DNA from: Rhynchospora pubera
Taxonomy: Eukaryota; Streptophyta; Magnoliopsida; Poales; Cyperaceae
Direction of reading: 5' to 3'
Assembly: GCA_028095005.1 (NCBI GenBank)
Contig: JAMFTS010000012.1
Span: forward strand, 310,001-374,000
Length of the DNA: 64,000 nt
Positions 1 through 9,903 of this stretch are shown one piece after another. Position numbers and translations under genes: made by a program. Under the pieces are notes generated by a model. The model ran no database searches and was not told the origin of the DNA. It saw only the letters and a program-made list of their open reading frames with translations. Numbering within the stretch: the stretch's first letter is position 1; each line of letters begins with the position of its first letter.

Positions 1-2
1 TG

Positions 3-3000
3 ACAGAGGGCAGAGAGAAGTCTGTTGCAACCACATCGAGTCAGCCACCTCTTCTCGTATACCAGAGACGAGGAGGAGGGTCGAAGAGTGATCCAGAACG
101 GACATTCCAGCAACCAGCGGACCGCCAGATTATCCTGCGGCCCGCTGATTTTGGGTCTGATACGATTGAGGACCCGAAACCCGAAGAATCCGACTTTTCC
201 GACGACAACAGCATGGGTGACAACGAGATTCCCTTGGCCGACCTGGAGCGTAGGGTTCGTGAAGAGCTCACAGCAAGGGAGACTGCTGCACGTAATCGCC
301 CCTTGCGTGAGATTGGAGCACCCGCCGCAAACAATATCGGTCTTGGAGTTGACCCACCCAACCCCCAGCGAGCAAGAGACTTCGCATTCAATCCAGGGAT
401 CATAAACCTGGTCCAGCAGAACATGTTTGGGGGAGACACGCATGAGGACGCTACCTTACATTTGGAGGACTTTTTACAATGTTGCATTCTCCTCAATTTC
501 GACCAAGTTCGCGATGACACAATCCGCCTTACCCTCTTTCCATTCACTCTTCGAGGCCGAGCAAAGACTTGGCTAGCAGGTTTCAAGTCCCGACCCTTTG
601 GGACTTGGGATGAGCTAGCTAAGGCCTTCTTGGACAAATTCTACCCTAGGGAGAAGACGGTCCAAATTGTTCGCAAGATCTATAACTTCCGACAAGAGAA
701 TGATGAGAGCCTAGGGGAAGCATGGGAGAGATTTAAGGAGTTGCAAAGGATTTGTCCACATCATGATTTATCGGAATCTAAACTGATTAGCTGTTTTTAT
801 GATGGCTTAACTCACCTAACCCGTCAAAATGTGGACAATACTGCAGGTGGATCGCTTTTAAACTTGGGAAGTGCAGCGGCAATTGACTTGGTTGAGAGGA
901 TGGCTCTTGCACAAACAAACTACTCGACAAGGACTCAACACCAACCTCGTGGGATGCTCGAACTAGACAAGACAACTCATCTACAATCTCAAATCGATGC
1001 ACTCACGACCTTGATGAAGAAAATGAATGACAAGAAGTCCACCCCCGTGGCTCAAGTCCATTCGTGTCAACTTTGCGATGAAGAGGGACATTTGGCTCCC
1101 CAATGCCCTCGTCTTCAACAAAATGAGCCCGTAGAAGAGGAAGTCAATGCCATTGGAAATGGGCCGTCTTACTTCCCTCCCGTTGGATACAAGGATAGGC
1201 GCAATCATCCGGGCTTCTCATACGCGAACCCAAATGGCGCGGCCAATCCGGGTGTTCATTTGAAAGGAGGAAATCAACCAAATCAACCATCTCCGCATCG
1301 AATTCAGGTTGACAACTTCATGCGTGATCAAGGGATATGGAACAACAAGGTTCATACCGAGCTTACGAGGATAGGCGAACTCCTAGAACAAGTGGTGCAC
1401 AAACAAAACTCGGTGATTCATCAGCCGGGAAATGGAGTGATGACCAAGACTGGCATGTTTCCCAGTCAACCAGAGCCTAATCCAAAGGCTGACGTCAATG
1501 CCATCACACTCAGGAGCGGCACAAATTACGATGGACCTGAAATGCCTGAAGAGCCAGCTTCAGACCCAGCATCAGCGACCCGCAGGAATGACCAGCGGCC
1601 CGCTGAACCTGAGATGAAATTGGTTTCTGAAGAAGACAGTGGATTCGTGCTGGTTGACCCAGAACCAGCGGCCCACTCAACTGACCAGCGGCCCGCTGAT
1701 CCTGAGCCATCCAAGCACCCAGACAAGGATGAAGCTGTCCATCAATTAACGCCGCGCCCCAATGTGCCTTACCCACAGAGACTAGTCAAAACCAAGGAGA
1801 ACAAGGAGTTCAGTAAGTTCTTGCAGGTCCTGAAACAACTCTCCATTACCATCCCATTCACGGATGCCTTGACCCGAATGCCAACTTATGCTAAGTTTTT
1901 GAAAGATATACTTAGCAATAAGAGGAAAATTGATGAATGCCAGACGGTGGCCTTGACTGAAGAATGCAGTGCCTTGATACTCAACAAGCTGCCACCAAAG
2001 ATGCAAGATCCGGGAAAGTTTGCCATTCCATGCAAGATAGGAAGGGCAAGCATTAGAAGGGCATTGTGTGACTTGGGAGCAAGTGTGAGCTTAATGCCAA
2101 AGTCAATTTTCGATAAAATTGGAGTAGGGGAATTGCAAGACACTAGGATGTCTCTACAATTGGCTGATCGATCAGTGCGCTTACCGCTTGGAGTCGTTGA
2201 AGATGTACCGCTACAAGTAGGTAATCTTTATGTCCCTTGTGATTTTGTTGTTGTAGACATGGAAGAGGACTTGGAGGTGCCGATTATTCTTGGACGACCT
2301 TTCCTAGCCACTGCTGGAGCTATGATAGATGTGAAGAATGGCAGGATGTCCTTAGCAATCGGCGAAGAGAAAGTCGAGTTCCAAATTGACAAAGCAATGA
2401 AGATGCCCTCTCAACATGACTCTATCTTCATGGTGGAAGAACTCGACGGAATGGTGGAGGAGACAGTACTCAAGCAGCTTATGAGAGTGTTCGGCTTCAT
2501 CTCCGACACCAGCGAAGAGATGGAAGAGGCAGACTGGATTTTCAATGAGATTCTGCAAGCAATAGAGCCTCAACCACCTCTCTGGATAGATGCCAGCGGC
2601 CCGCAGGCCTCTGCGGCGGACCGCCAGGCCGTATCAGTTCAGCTTAGAACTTCAACAGGAACAGTGCTCAGCCTGGATGACACCTGCGACCCGCTGGGGA
2701 CACCTGCGGCCCGCTCGGATCAGGAGCCAGAGCCACCAAAGCTGGAGCTGAAACAACTGCCCGACAGCCTAAGGAATGAATACCTGGGCCCAGACCAGAC
2801 CTATCCCGTGATAGTCAATGCAGAGCTTGATGAAGAACAGACGGAGAAGCTCTTGAAGGAATTAAGAGCACATAGGAGGGCAATTGGCTATTCCATCGAT
2901 GATCTCAAAGGTCTCGACCCAAAGATTTGCACACATCGAATACTGCTTGAAGATGGACACAAACCCTCAGTTGAGCATCAAAGAAGGCTAAATCCAAACC

Positions 3001-4436
3001 TGAGAGAAGTTGTAAAGAAAGAGGTGTTGAAGCTATTGGATGCGGGTATAATCTATCCGATTTCCGATAGTGAATGGGTGAGCCCGGTCCATGTTGTGCC
3101 AAAGAAAGGAGGAACCACGGTGATGAAGACCGAGAATGATGAGTTGATCCAGACACGGGTGGTGACGGGGTGGAGGATGTGCATAGACTACCGCAAGCTC
3201 AACACCGCCACGCGTAAAGATCATTTTCCTTTGCCTTTTGTGGACCAATTGTTGGAACGTCTCGCCAACCACTCCTACTTTTGCTACTTGGATGGCTACT
3301 CCGGATTCTTTCAAATTCCAATCCACCCAAGCGATCAAGAGAAGACGACTTTCACGTGCCCATATGGAACCTATGCCTATAGGAGGATGCCCTTTGGACT
3401 TTGTAATGCGCCCGCTACATTTCAAAGGGCTATGATGGCTATTTTCTCGGATTTCATTGAGAAGGACATGGAGGTTTTTATGGATGACTTCTCGGTGTAT
3501 GGCACCTCATTTGACCACTGCTTAGCCAATTTAGCGAAGATCTTGAAGCGGTGCGAGGAGGTCAACTTGGTGCTCAATTGGGAGAAATGTCACTTCATGG
3601 TTCAAGATGGCGTGGTGCTTGGTCACAATGTCTCATCCAAAGGCATATCGGTGGACAAGGCCAAAGTGGAGGTCATAGAAAAGATGAAGAACCCAACTTG
3701 CGTGAAGGACGTGCGGAGCTTCCTTGGACATGCCGGGTTTTATCGGAGATTTATCAAAGACTTCTCTAAAATTGCAAAACCATTGACTAATTTGACAATG
3801 AAAGATGTTGATTTCGAATTTGACTCGAATTGTGTTGATGCCTTTTGTAGGTTGAAAGAAGCATTGGTCACCGCACCCATATTACAACCACCGGATTGGA
3901 ATCAGCCATTCGAGTTGATGTGTGATGCAAGCGACTATGCCGTAGGAGCGGTGCTTGGACAACGCAAGGACAAGAAACCATGTGTTATCTACTATGCGAG
4001 TAAGGTGTTAGATGAAGCTCAAATCAACTACACCACTACCGAGAAGGAGTTGCTAGCAGTGGTCTTTGCTCTGGACAAGTTTCGGCCCTACCTGGTCGGA
4101 TCCAAAGTGATTGTGTATACGGATCACTCGGCTCTTAAATACCTCATGAGTAAGAAGGACGCCAAACCACGCCTCATTCGTTGGGTCCTTCTCCTACAGG
4201 AATTCGACTTAGAGATTCGCGACAAGAAGGGAACAGAGAACTCAGTGGCAGACCACCTATCCAGACTCAGATGGGATGAACCCCAACCGAAACCGATCAA
4301 TGAGAGCTTCCCAGATGAGCAATTGATGGCAGTCAACCCAGTACCAGCGACCCGCAGCCTGGCCCTGCGAGTTGACCAGGTGGAAGCGACCCGCCAGTCT
4401 GACCTGCGGATCACCCCAACTTCTGCGACCCGCTAA
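3..4436 (+). CDS. gag-pol: Gag-Pol polyprotein of element A (Gag, protease, RT, RNase H), 5' partial
   Basis: Encodes capsid and replication enzymes of element A. The first ATG seen is at 213, but the same frame is open back to base 3 with plausible acidic/Ser-rich coding sequence, so the true start is probably upstream. Numbering from 213: Gag domain about residues 65-190; CCHC zinc knuckle CQLCDEEGHLAPQC near 285-298; a proline-rich linker; protease with DLGAS near residue 620 (nt 2070); RT about 925-1130, with the FMDD catalytic box at nt 3478; RNase H starting near DASDYAVGAVLG (nt 3920). It stops at TAA 4434-4436, before integrase, which continues in another frame. In element B, pol reads through the same junction, so the break is most likely a mutation rather than a programmed shift. 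Linkers contain the palindromic sites (1579-1692, 2600-2710, 4351-4429). Confidence 0.9.
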   Translation, partial: TEGREKSVATTSSQPPLLVYQRRGGGSKSDPERTFQQPADRQIILRPADFGSDTIEDPKPEESDFSDDNSMGDNEIPLADLERRVREELTARETAARNRPLREIGAPAANNIGLGVDPPNPQRARDFAFNPGIINLVQQNMFGGDTHEDATLHLEDFLQCCILLNFDQVRDDTIRLTLFPFTLRGRAKTWLAGFKSRPFGTWDELAKAFLDKFYPREKTVQIVRKIYNFRQENDESLGEAWERFKELQRICPHHDLSESKLISCFYDGLTHLTRQNVDNTAGGSLLNLGSAAAIDLVERMALAQTNYSTRTQHQPRGMLELDKTTHLQSQIDALTTLMKKMNDKKSTPVAQVHSCQLCDEEGHLAPQCPRLQQNEPVEEEVNAIGNGPSYFPPVGYKDRRNHPGFSYANPNGAANPGVHLKGGNQPNQPSPHRIQVDNFMRDQGIWNNKVHTELTRIGELLEQVVHKQNSVIHQPGNGVMTKTGMFPSQPEPNPKADVNAITLRSGTNYDGPEMPEEPASDPASATRRNDQRPAEPEMKLVSEEDSGFVLVDPEPAAHSTDQRPADPEPSKHPDKDEAVHQLTPRPNVPYPQRLVKTKENKEFSKFLQVLKQLSITIPFTDALTRMPTYAKFLKDILSNKRKIDECQTVALTEECSALILNKLPPKMQDPGKFAIPCKIGRASIRRALCDLGASVSLMPKSIFDKIGVGELQDTRMSLQLADRSVRLPLGVVEDVPLQVGNLYVPCDFVVVDMEEDLEVPIILGRPFLATAGAMIDVKNGRMSLAIGEEKVEFQIDKAMKMPSQHDSIFMVEELDGMVEETVLKQLMRVFGFISDTSEEMEEADWIFNEILQAIEPQPPLWIDASGPQASAADRQAVSVQLRTSTGTVLSLDDTCDPLGTPAARSDQEPEPPKLELKQLPDSLRNEYLGPDQTYPVIVNAELDEEQTEKLLKELRAHRRAIGYSIDDLKGLDPKICTHRILLEDGHKPSVEHQRRLNPNLREVVKKEVLKLLDAGIIYPISDSEWVSPVHVVPKKGGTTVMKTENDELIQTRVVTGWRMCIDYRKLNTATRKDHFPLPFVDQLLERLANHSYFCYLDGYSGFFQIPIHPSDQEKTTFTCPYGTYAYRRMPFGLCNAPATFQRAMMAIFSDFIEKDMEVFMDDFSVYGTSFDHCLANLAKILKRCEEVNLVLNWEKCHFMVQDGVVLGHNVSSKGISVDKAKVEVIEKMKNPTCVKDVRSFLGHAGFYRRFIKDFSKIAKPLTNLTMKDVDFEFDSNCVDAFCRLKEALVTAPILQPPDWNQPFELMCDASDYAVGAVLGQRKDKKPCVIYYASKVLDEAQINYTTTEKELLAVVFALDKFRPYLVGSKVIVYTDHSALKYLMSKKDAKPRLIRWVLLLQEFDLEIRDKKGTENSVADHLSRLRWDEPQPKPINESFPDEQLMAVNPVPATRSLALRVDQVEATRQSDLRITPTSATR

Positions 4437-5751
4437 AACTGGGCGACCCCCATGGTTTGCTGACTTTGCTAACTATTTAGCCACCGGTGTTCTACCCCCA
4501 GAGCAGACATATCAACAGAAGAAGAAGTTCCTTTCAGATGTCAAGTTCTACTTCTGGGAAGACCCAATTTTGTGGAGGCTTGGAGTAGATGGAATGTTTC
4601 GAAGGTGTGTTCCCCATGAGGAGATAAGTGACATTCTTGCCCATTGTCACTCATCAAGTTATGGAGGTCATGCTTCTCACTCAAAGACAGCCACAAAGAT
4701 ACTTCAAGCAGGGTTCTACTGGCCCTCGATCTTCAAGGACGCCCGAGCTTTTGTGCTCACATGTGATCAATGCCAAAGGATGGGTAACATTTCAAGTAGA
4801 CATGAGATGCCATTGAATCCAATTTTGGAAGTGGAGGTGTTTGATGTATGGGGGATAGATTTTATGGGGCCATTCCCTTCATCTTGTGGTTTTGAGTACA
4901 TCCTTGTAGCAGTGGATTATGTCTCCAAGTGGGTTGAAGCCGTAGCATGCAAGAAGGCCGATTCGGAAGCGGTGAGAAAGTTGTTCTCCAAGGTCATCTT
5001 TCCAAGATTTGGAGTTCCTAAAGTTGTGATAAGCGACGGGGGAAAGCATTTCATCAACCGCCAGTTCGAGAACTTATTGAAGAAACACGGAGTCAACCAT
5101 AGAGTGGCTACCCCATACCATCCTCAAACTAGTGGGCAAGTCGAGATATCTAACCGTGAAATCAAGAATATTTTGCAGAAAACGGTTGGAAGATCAAGGA
5201 AGGATTGGGCCCTCAAGTTAGATGATGCTTTATGGGCGTACCGAACCGCTTACAAGACCCCTATTGGCATGAGCCCTTTCAAGTTGATATATGGCAAGGC
5301 ATGTCACTTACCCGTTGAATTGGAGCACAAGGCATATTGGGCCACACGAGCAATCAACTTTGATTACAAGGAAGCGGGAGAGAAAAGGGTTTTGGAATTG
5401 CATGAGTTAGATGAGATCCGTTTGAATGCTTATGAGAATGCAAGAATGTACAAGGAACGAACCAAGCAATGGCATGACAAGCGCATTTTGAGGAGAGAAT
5501 TCAAAGAGGGTGATTTGGTTCTTCTGTTCAACTCAAGGTTGAGGCTATTCCCAGGCAAGTTAAGGTCACGATGGTCAGGTCCGTTCAAGGTTAAGAAGGT
5601 TTATCCGTTTGGAGCGGTTGAAATTTGGAGCGAGGCTCATGGAAGCTTCAAAGTGAATGGCCAACGTCTCAAGCTTTATATGGAGGATGTGTCGAGGAAG
5701 GACGATGCGGGGGTCATACGCTTCGTTAACCCGACACCTAGCGAGACGTAG
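4372..5751 (+). CDS. Integrase portion of element A pol, in a shifted frame
   Basis: The homologous protein starts near nt 4437 (GRPPWFADFANYL); the ATG at 4372 is only the start of the open frame and overlaps the end of the preceding ORF. Seen: an HHCC zinc-binding motif (His residues around nt 4615-4670, CDQC at nt 4764), the DDE catalytic core with the first Asp near DFMGPFPS (nt 4858), the second in SDGGKHF (nt 5033) and the Glu in the GQVEISNREI block (nt 5140-5165), and a C-terminal SH3-like tail with RWSGPFKV. Role: joining the cDNA ends to chromosomal DNA. The core is intact by eye, but without the upstream frame it lacks an initiation context. A +1 shift within nt 4429-4440 would restore continuity with RNase H; element B has the fused version. 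Confidence 0.88.
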   Translation: MTRWKRPASLTCGSPQLLRPAKTGRPPWFADFANYLATGVLPPEQTYQQKKKFLSDVKFYFWEDPILWRLGVDGMFRRCVPHEEISDILAHCHSSSYGGHASHSKTATKILQAGFYWPSIFKDARAFVLTCDQCQRMGNISSRHEMPLNPILEVEVFDVWGIDFMGPFPSSCGFEYILVAVDYVSKWVEAVACKKADSEAVRKLFSKVIFPRFGVPKVVISDGGKHFINRQFENLLKKHGVNHRVATPYHPQTSGQVEISNREIKNILQKTVGRSRKDWALKLDDALWAYRTAYKTPIGMSPFKLIYGKACHLPVELEHKAYWATRAINFDYKEAGEKRVLELHELDEIRLNAYENARMYKERTKQWHDKRILRREFKEGDLVLLFNSRLRLFPGKLRSRWSGPFKVKKVYPFGAVEIWSEAHGSFKVNGQRLKLYMEDVSRKDDAGVIRFVNPTPSET

Positions 5752-6704
5752 ATATGAGGGGTCGAGCTCGAGACCTTAAACGAGCGCTTCTTGGGAGGCA
5801 ACCCAAGGGTTTTTTTTTTTTTTTTTTTCTTTTTAAAATTCATTTTATTTATTTTCAGTCAGTAAACCCAACAAAATTCAAAAAAAAATTAGAAAAATAA
5901 AAACAACAAAAAAAAAATTAGAAAAATAAAAAATATAAAAAATAAGGGAGTGAAAGTTTTCAATGTAACTTGGCTTAATTCTTAGGTTTTCTGCTCTTCT
6001 GCGACACAACCAGCGACCCGCAGGACACTGAAGCGATCCGCCAGGCGTCATGCGACCCGCTGCTCCAAGCAAGCTTGGGGGAAGGAGGAGCGACCCGCTG
6101 ACACTACCTGCGGCCCGCTGAAAAGATCTTAAATTTCAAATCTGACGGTTATCAAGGGTGTTTCTGACTTTTCACCACTCCATCTCTTCCAACAGAGCAG
6201 TTTCGACCCTTTCCCCTCCTCTCTTGCGACCCAAGCCCTGCACCTGCGAACTCCACCGTTCTGCGCCCCACGAGCACCACCATTTCACCGGAGCCGTCGG
6301 TGACAAACCTTTTCGCCGTCTCATCGCATCCACGCATCGATTCGTCATCACAATCCCACGATTCGGCGTAGTAAGGCTCATTCTCCACTAGGCTAAGGTA
6401 ACAACTCATTCCAAACCCTCCAACTCAATTCAAACTGGTACAAGGACCCAAAACCCAAACCAGACGGTACCACACTGGTCCCCATCGGAAAACCCCAATT
6501 CTGGTCATCCTTAACCACCTCTCAGCCAGTTCCAGCGACCCGCTAGACTTTTCCAGCGGCCCGCTGAAACTACTCTGCCAAGCTAAAACCTCACCAAAAC
6601 CCAATACCAGCGACCCGCCAAAAACGCCTGCGACCCGCTGATACTGGGTAAAATTGTGACAGAACCCAACCAATTCATCCGAAAAAAAGCCAAAACCTAT
6701 TCAG
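5752..6704 (+). other. Spacer between pol and post-pol ORF of element A
   Basis: No convincing gene. Starts with a T-rich tract (5811-5840), then A-rich sequence (5878-5945). Holds three palindrome clusters with centres at 6017/6037/6056 and 6094/6114, 6539/6560, and 6614/6634. A polypurine run GCTTGGGGGAAGGAGGAG lies at 6072-6090. A long untranslated spacer ahead of the last ORF is normal for Athila elements, where that ORF is thought to be expressed from a separate or spliced transcript. Confidence 0.6.
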
Positions 6705-8324
6705 ATGGCTCCTAAAGTGTTCAAAAGAGGAGCCAGAGCAGTAAGATTGTTGTTGGGAGGCTCTGGGAGTGGCTCTTCTCAACCTCCAAGGAGAGAGTCA
6801 CCTCCTCCAAGGAGGGAGGAGTCGCCCCCGAATTTTGACGAGGCGGAAAGAGAAATATTTGGGGATGAGGGGACAGAGACCGAGGAAGAGCCGGTTCAAG
6901 AAACTGTTGACAGGGGTAAAGCTCCGATGGAGGAAGAACTTGAGAGTGAGGAGAGTGAAGAAGAAGAGGATAGAATGGAAGTGGACCCGGACGTGGTTGA
7001 AACCACTACTCGGGCAGCAAGGAAATCACGGACAGTAGAGGAAGAACTCGGGGATAACCCGCCCCGTTTTCTTGAGGCCGAGTGCAAGGCCCGTTATGAG
7101 CGCCTCAAGATCAAGAAGATGGAGAACACTCGTTTTCTAGACCCTCGAGTGCTCAAAGATCTCGGCATAGAGGAGGACTTCTATGCTTTAACTGAAAATG
7201 CCGGGATCACGAGGGCATTTTGGGAGATAGTGGAGCCCGCCTACACCCGCCTCACTATGGAGTTCCTTTGCACACTCCGCCTCGAGTGGGATAAAGAGAA
7301 AGGGGAGTTCGTGGCCTCGTGGCAATTCCACGGGGTCCGATACGCCCGATATGAGAGCGAGATCGCCGATATCTTTGGCTTGAGGCGAGGCGGGTTGGAT
7401 GTCAAGGACGTTGATGAAGGATTTTGGGAGAAAATCACGGGATTGAAGGCTCCAAAAGAGAGGAAGAGTGTGGACATACAAATGCCCGTGATCCGATTCA
7501 TCCAACGGGCTCTATCTCTCACCATCTTTGCGAGAGGAGAATCGGGGGCTAAGGCTAACGTGGGTGAGACATCGGTGCTGTGCCAAATGCTCCGCCGCGG
7601 CAACTCTCAACATCAAAACTTGGCACGGAGCATGCTCAAGCATTGGCACGATACAATTGCCCGCAACAAACTGACGGGGCAGGGGCAGATTACGATTGGG
7701 GGCCTTGTCACGCATCTGGCCAAGAACGTAGGCGTGGCAAGCTTCCGCATGAAGCAAAGTGCCGGGCCCGAACGCCTCAACATGGAGCTCCTTGCATCCA
7801 TGGGTCACGTAAAGAAAACACCGCGGGAGACACGCTATGTGGTGGGGGATTATCGCCTGGATATCCCCATTACATTCAGAATAGGCCAGATGCGCTCCGG
7901 GGACTATCTTCTAGTCCGGAGCGGAGTTTTGGCTCTGCCGGTACCAACTCCAGAGCCTCAGCCCAGGACCAGCGGCCCACAGGAAGAACCTGCGACCCAG
8001 CATGAAGAAGCCCATTTTCAAGCCAGCGGGTCGCAGCCAGAACCAGCGGCCCGCACATTTGGGCCAGGAAGCCAAGCAGAGTGGAGAAGGGAGGACTTCT
8101 ACCAGGGGACGGCCACACCTGATGTCCCAGGCATCGCGGATATGCTTCACGACATCCACATTGCACAGTGGAATCTCTCCGCGGACTATGAGCGCCTTGA
8201 GGCGAAGCTAGATGCCGAAATTGAAGAGGCTAGGAGTTGGAGGTATGAGCAAAGGGCAATAATGCAGCGCTTCGCGGATCGTATCTTCGGAGTGCCAGAA
8301 CCACCCCCACCTCCCGAGGATTGA
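6705..8324 (+). CDS. Post-pol ORF of element A (Athila ORF-1 / 'env-like' family)
   Basis: 539 codons, ATG at 6705. Seen: a basic N-terminus (KRGARAVR), a Ser/Pro-rich stretch (about residues 20-45), a strongly acidic Glu-rich segment (about 50-105), a conserved globular block (about 120-420) that begins with an FLEAECKARYERLKIKK-like helix and includes LTMEFLCTL, then a Pro/Gln-rich segment containing palindromic sites (nt 7976-8050), and a C-terminal heptad-like helix (about 485-530). I see no signal peptide or transmembrane segment. Known: this family sits between pol and the 3' LTR in Athila elements and has been called env-like because of its position. Inference: the charged N-terminus, lack of membrane segments and coiled-coil tail fit a nuclear regulatory or packaging protein better than a surface glycoprotein. 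Function is unknown. The reading frame is undamaged, unlike pol. Confidence 0.8.
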   Translation: MAPKVFKRGARAVRLLLGGSGSGSSQPPRRESPPPRREESPPNFDEAEREIFGDEGTETEEEPVQETVDRGKAPMEEELESEESEEEEDRMEVDPDVVETTTRAARKSRTVEEELGDNPPRFLEAECKARYERLKIKKMENTRFLDPRVLKDLGIEEDFYALTENAGITRAFWEIVEPAYTRLTMEFLCTLRLEWDKEKGEFVASWQFHGVRYARYESEIADIFGLRRGGLDVKDVDEGFWEKITGLKAPKERKSVDIQMPVIRFIQRALSLTIFARGESGAKANVGETSVLCQMLRRGNSQHQNLARSMLKHWHDTIARNKLTGQGQITIGGLVTHLAKNVGVASFRMKQSAGPERLNMELLASMGHVKKTPRETRYVVGDYRLDIPITFRIGQMRSGDYLLVRSGVLALPVPTPEPQPRTSGPQEEPATQHEEAHFQASGSQPEPAARTFGPGSQAEWRREDFYQGTATPDVPGIADMLHDIHIAQWNLSADYERLEAKLDAEIEEARSWRYEQRAIMQRFADRIFGVPEPPPPPED

Positions 8325-9889
8325 GCTAAGTTCGTAAGTTTTCTAATTTCCCTCTATTTCATTTCTTTAGGTAATTAATGGCCCTAGGGACAGAGCCATG
8401 AATTAAGCTTGGGGGGGGTATAGAGAGAAATTGAAAATTTATGGAAAAGACTGCTAATTAGTTAGGTTATTATAGGTTAGGAAATTGCATTCATGCATTT
8501 TAGTCTCTGTCTGCAAGGCAATCAGCGGACCGCAGTCCCTACCAGCGGGTCGTTGATGGCAGGTGGGCAAGACTTAGAGAAATTCTAAGTATAGGGATTT
8601 CAGTGGGTCGCAGGACAGACCTTTGAGCTCGCTGCTAAGGCAGCGGGTAGCAGACATCACCTGCGGACCGCAGATTTATCCAGAACTTAAGAATTTCATT
8701 GCATTTTCATCTAGTTTTGTAAATAATTGCATAATTAATGTCATTTTGCATATTTAGGGAAAGTTAAGAAGTTATTCTGAGTTAACTGAACAGAGAATTG
8801 AGCAAAAGATATGAGTTTTAACTGAAGGAAACAAATTGATAAAATCTTGAGGAAATATTAAAGAGTTTGCACATTTATCGATCTAACTAACTCAAATATG
8901 ACTAAGATAGGAGCAATAGCTTTTCATGAAGTATCTCAACGGAACCTAAGTTTGTTGAATTAGATAGGTTAATTGGTTAATCAAAGCATTTGAGGCGGTA
9001 GCCACCTCAAATTGATAAATTCATTTAGATCAACTTTAGCAACATAAAAGGCATGACAACCAAGGAATAATCATTAGGTCTAGAGCGTTTAAACCATTGT
9101 TTTCAGAATAATTAAAAGTCGAAGATGTATTAAAACACGTGGTTCATTTTGAGCCAAAAGGAATAAATTCACAAAGAAAATGATAAACCAAAAAGAATAA
9201 TAAAAAGGGGAACTAAAAAGCGTGCAATGCCATGGACATTGCGGGAAGCTATAGGTTATGGTGGATAGAAGAACTTCCATAAATCATGAGTAAAAACAGA
9301 AAGGCTCATGATGTGAAAAAAAAAAAATAAAAAAAAATAAAAAAATAAAATAAACGAGAAAAATCTCGAAAATAAATCCACCATAATTTGGCTGACCCCT
9401 CCACCGCGGGAAGATCTCTTAGCCCCGAGAGAAAGTTAAAAGTCTAACCCAAAAAAAAAAAAAAAAAAAAAACTTTGGAATAGGTTGGGTGGGGAGTTGT
9501 ACCCTTATTTCCGCCCCACTTTAGACTTATTCCAATGTGTTTTCAAAAAATTGAATGGTTAAAAAGCTCGAAGACCTGGTTGTGAAATAAATTGGTTGAA
9601 TTGGATGTTTATGTTGGTAGGGTTAGATCCCGTTCCAATTGTTAGATTAATCAATTTTAACCTTGATAAAATGATGAACTTAGGAATTGATGAGATAAGT
9701 CATGGAAGACAAATGCAAATATCTTAGTTAGTTGGTTAGTTTAGATTGAATTCTTGAAATTGCTCAAATTTAGTTTAGTTAGTTTAAGAATTGACATTTT
9801 GACTTGTTAAGAAACATATAGTTGACTGAAATTAAGCCCTGAAAAGCAGAACTTGAACGTAGGACTTTGCTTGAGGACAAGCAAATGCT
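8325..9889 (+). other. Spacer between post-pol ORF and PPT of element A
   Basis: 1.57 kb with no supported gene. Contains a PPT-like tract at 8405-8418, palindromes centred at 8529/8549 and at 8607/8627/8647/8667 (four sites at exactly 20-bp steps), A-rich tracts at 9316-9360 and 9450-9471, and AT-rich sequence otherwise. Confidence 0.6.
8405..8418 (+). promoter_or_regulatory. Internal polypurine tract just after post-pol ORF (element A)
   Basis: AAGCTTGGGGGGGG, about 80 bp after the ORF stop. It matches the AAGCTTGGGGGG of the terminal PPT at 9890-9901. Element B has the same arrangement (19578-19590). It could act as a second plus-strand primer site, but that is inference. Confidence 0.5.
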
Positions 9890-9901
9890 AAGCTTGGGGG
9901 G
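9890..9901 (+). promoter_or_regulatory. 3' polypurine tract of element A
   Basis: AAGCTTGGGGGG directly before the 3' LTR, with two intervening T bases. Position and composition are those of a plus-strand DNA primer site. Element B has AAGTTTGGGGGG at its matching site. Confidence 0.85.
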
Positions 9902-9903
9902 TT

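Noticed and set aside
6705..8324. Retroviral-type envelope glycoprotein
   Set aside because: The position fits env-like, but I see no signal peptide, transmembrane segment or cleavage site; kept as a protein of unknown function.
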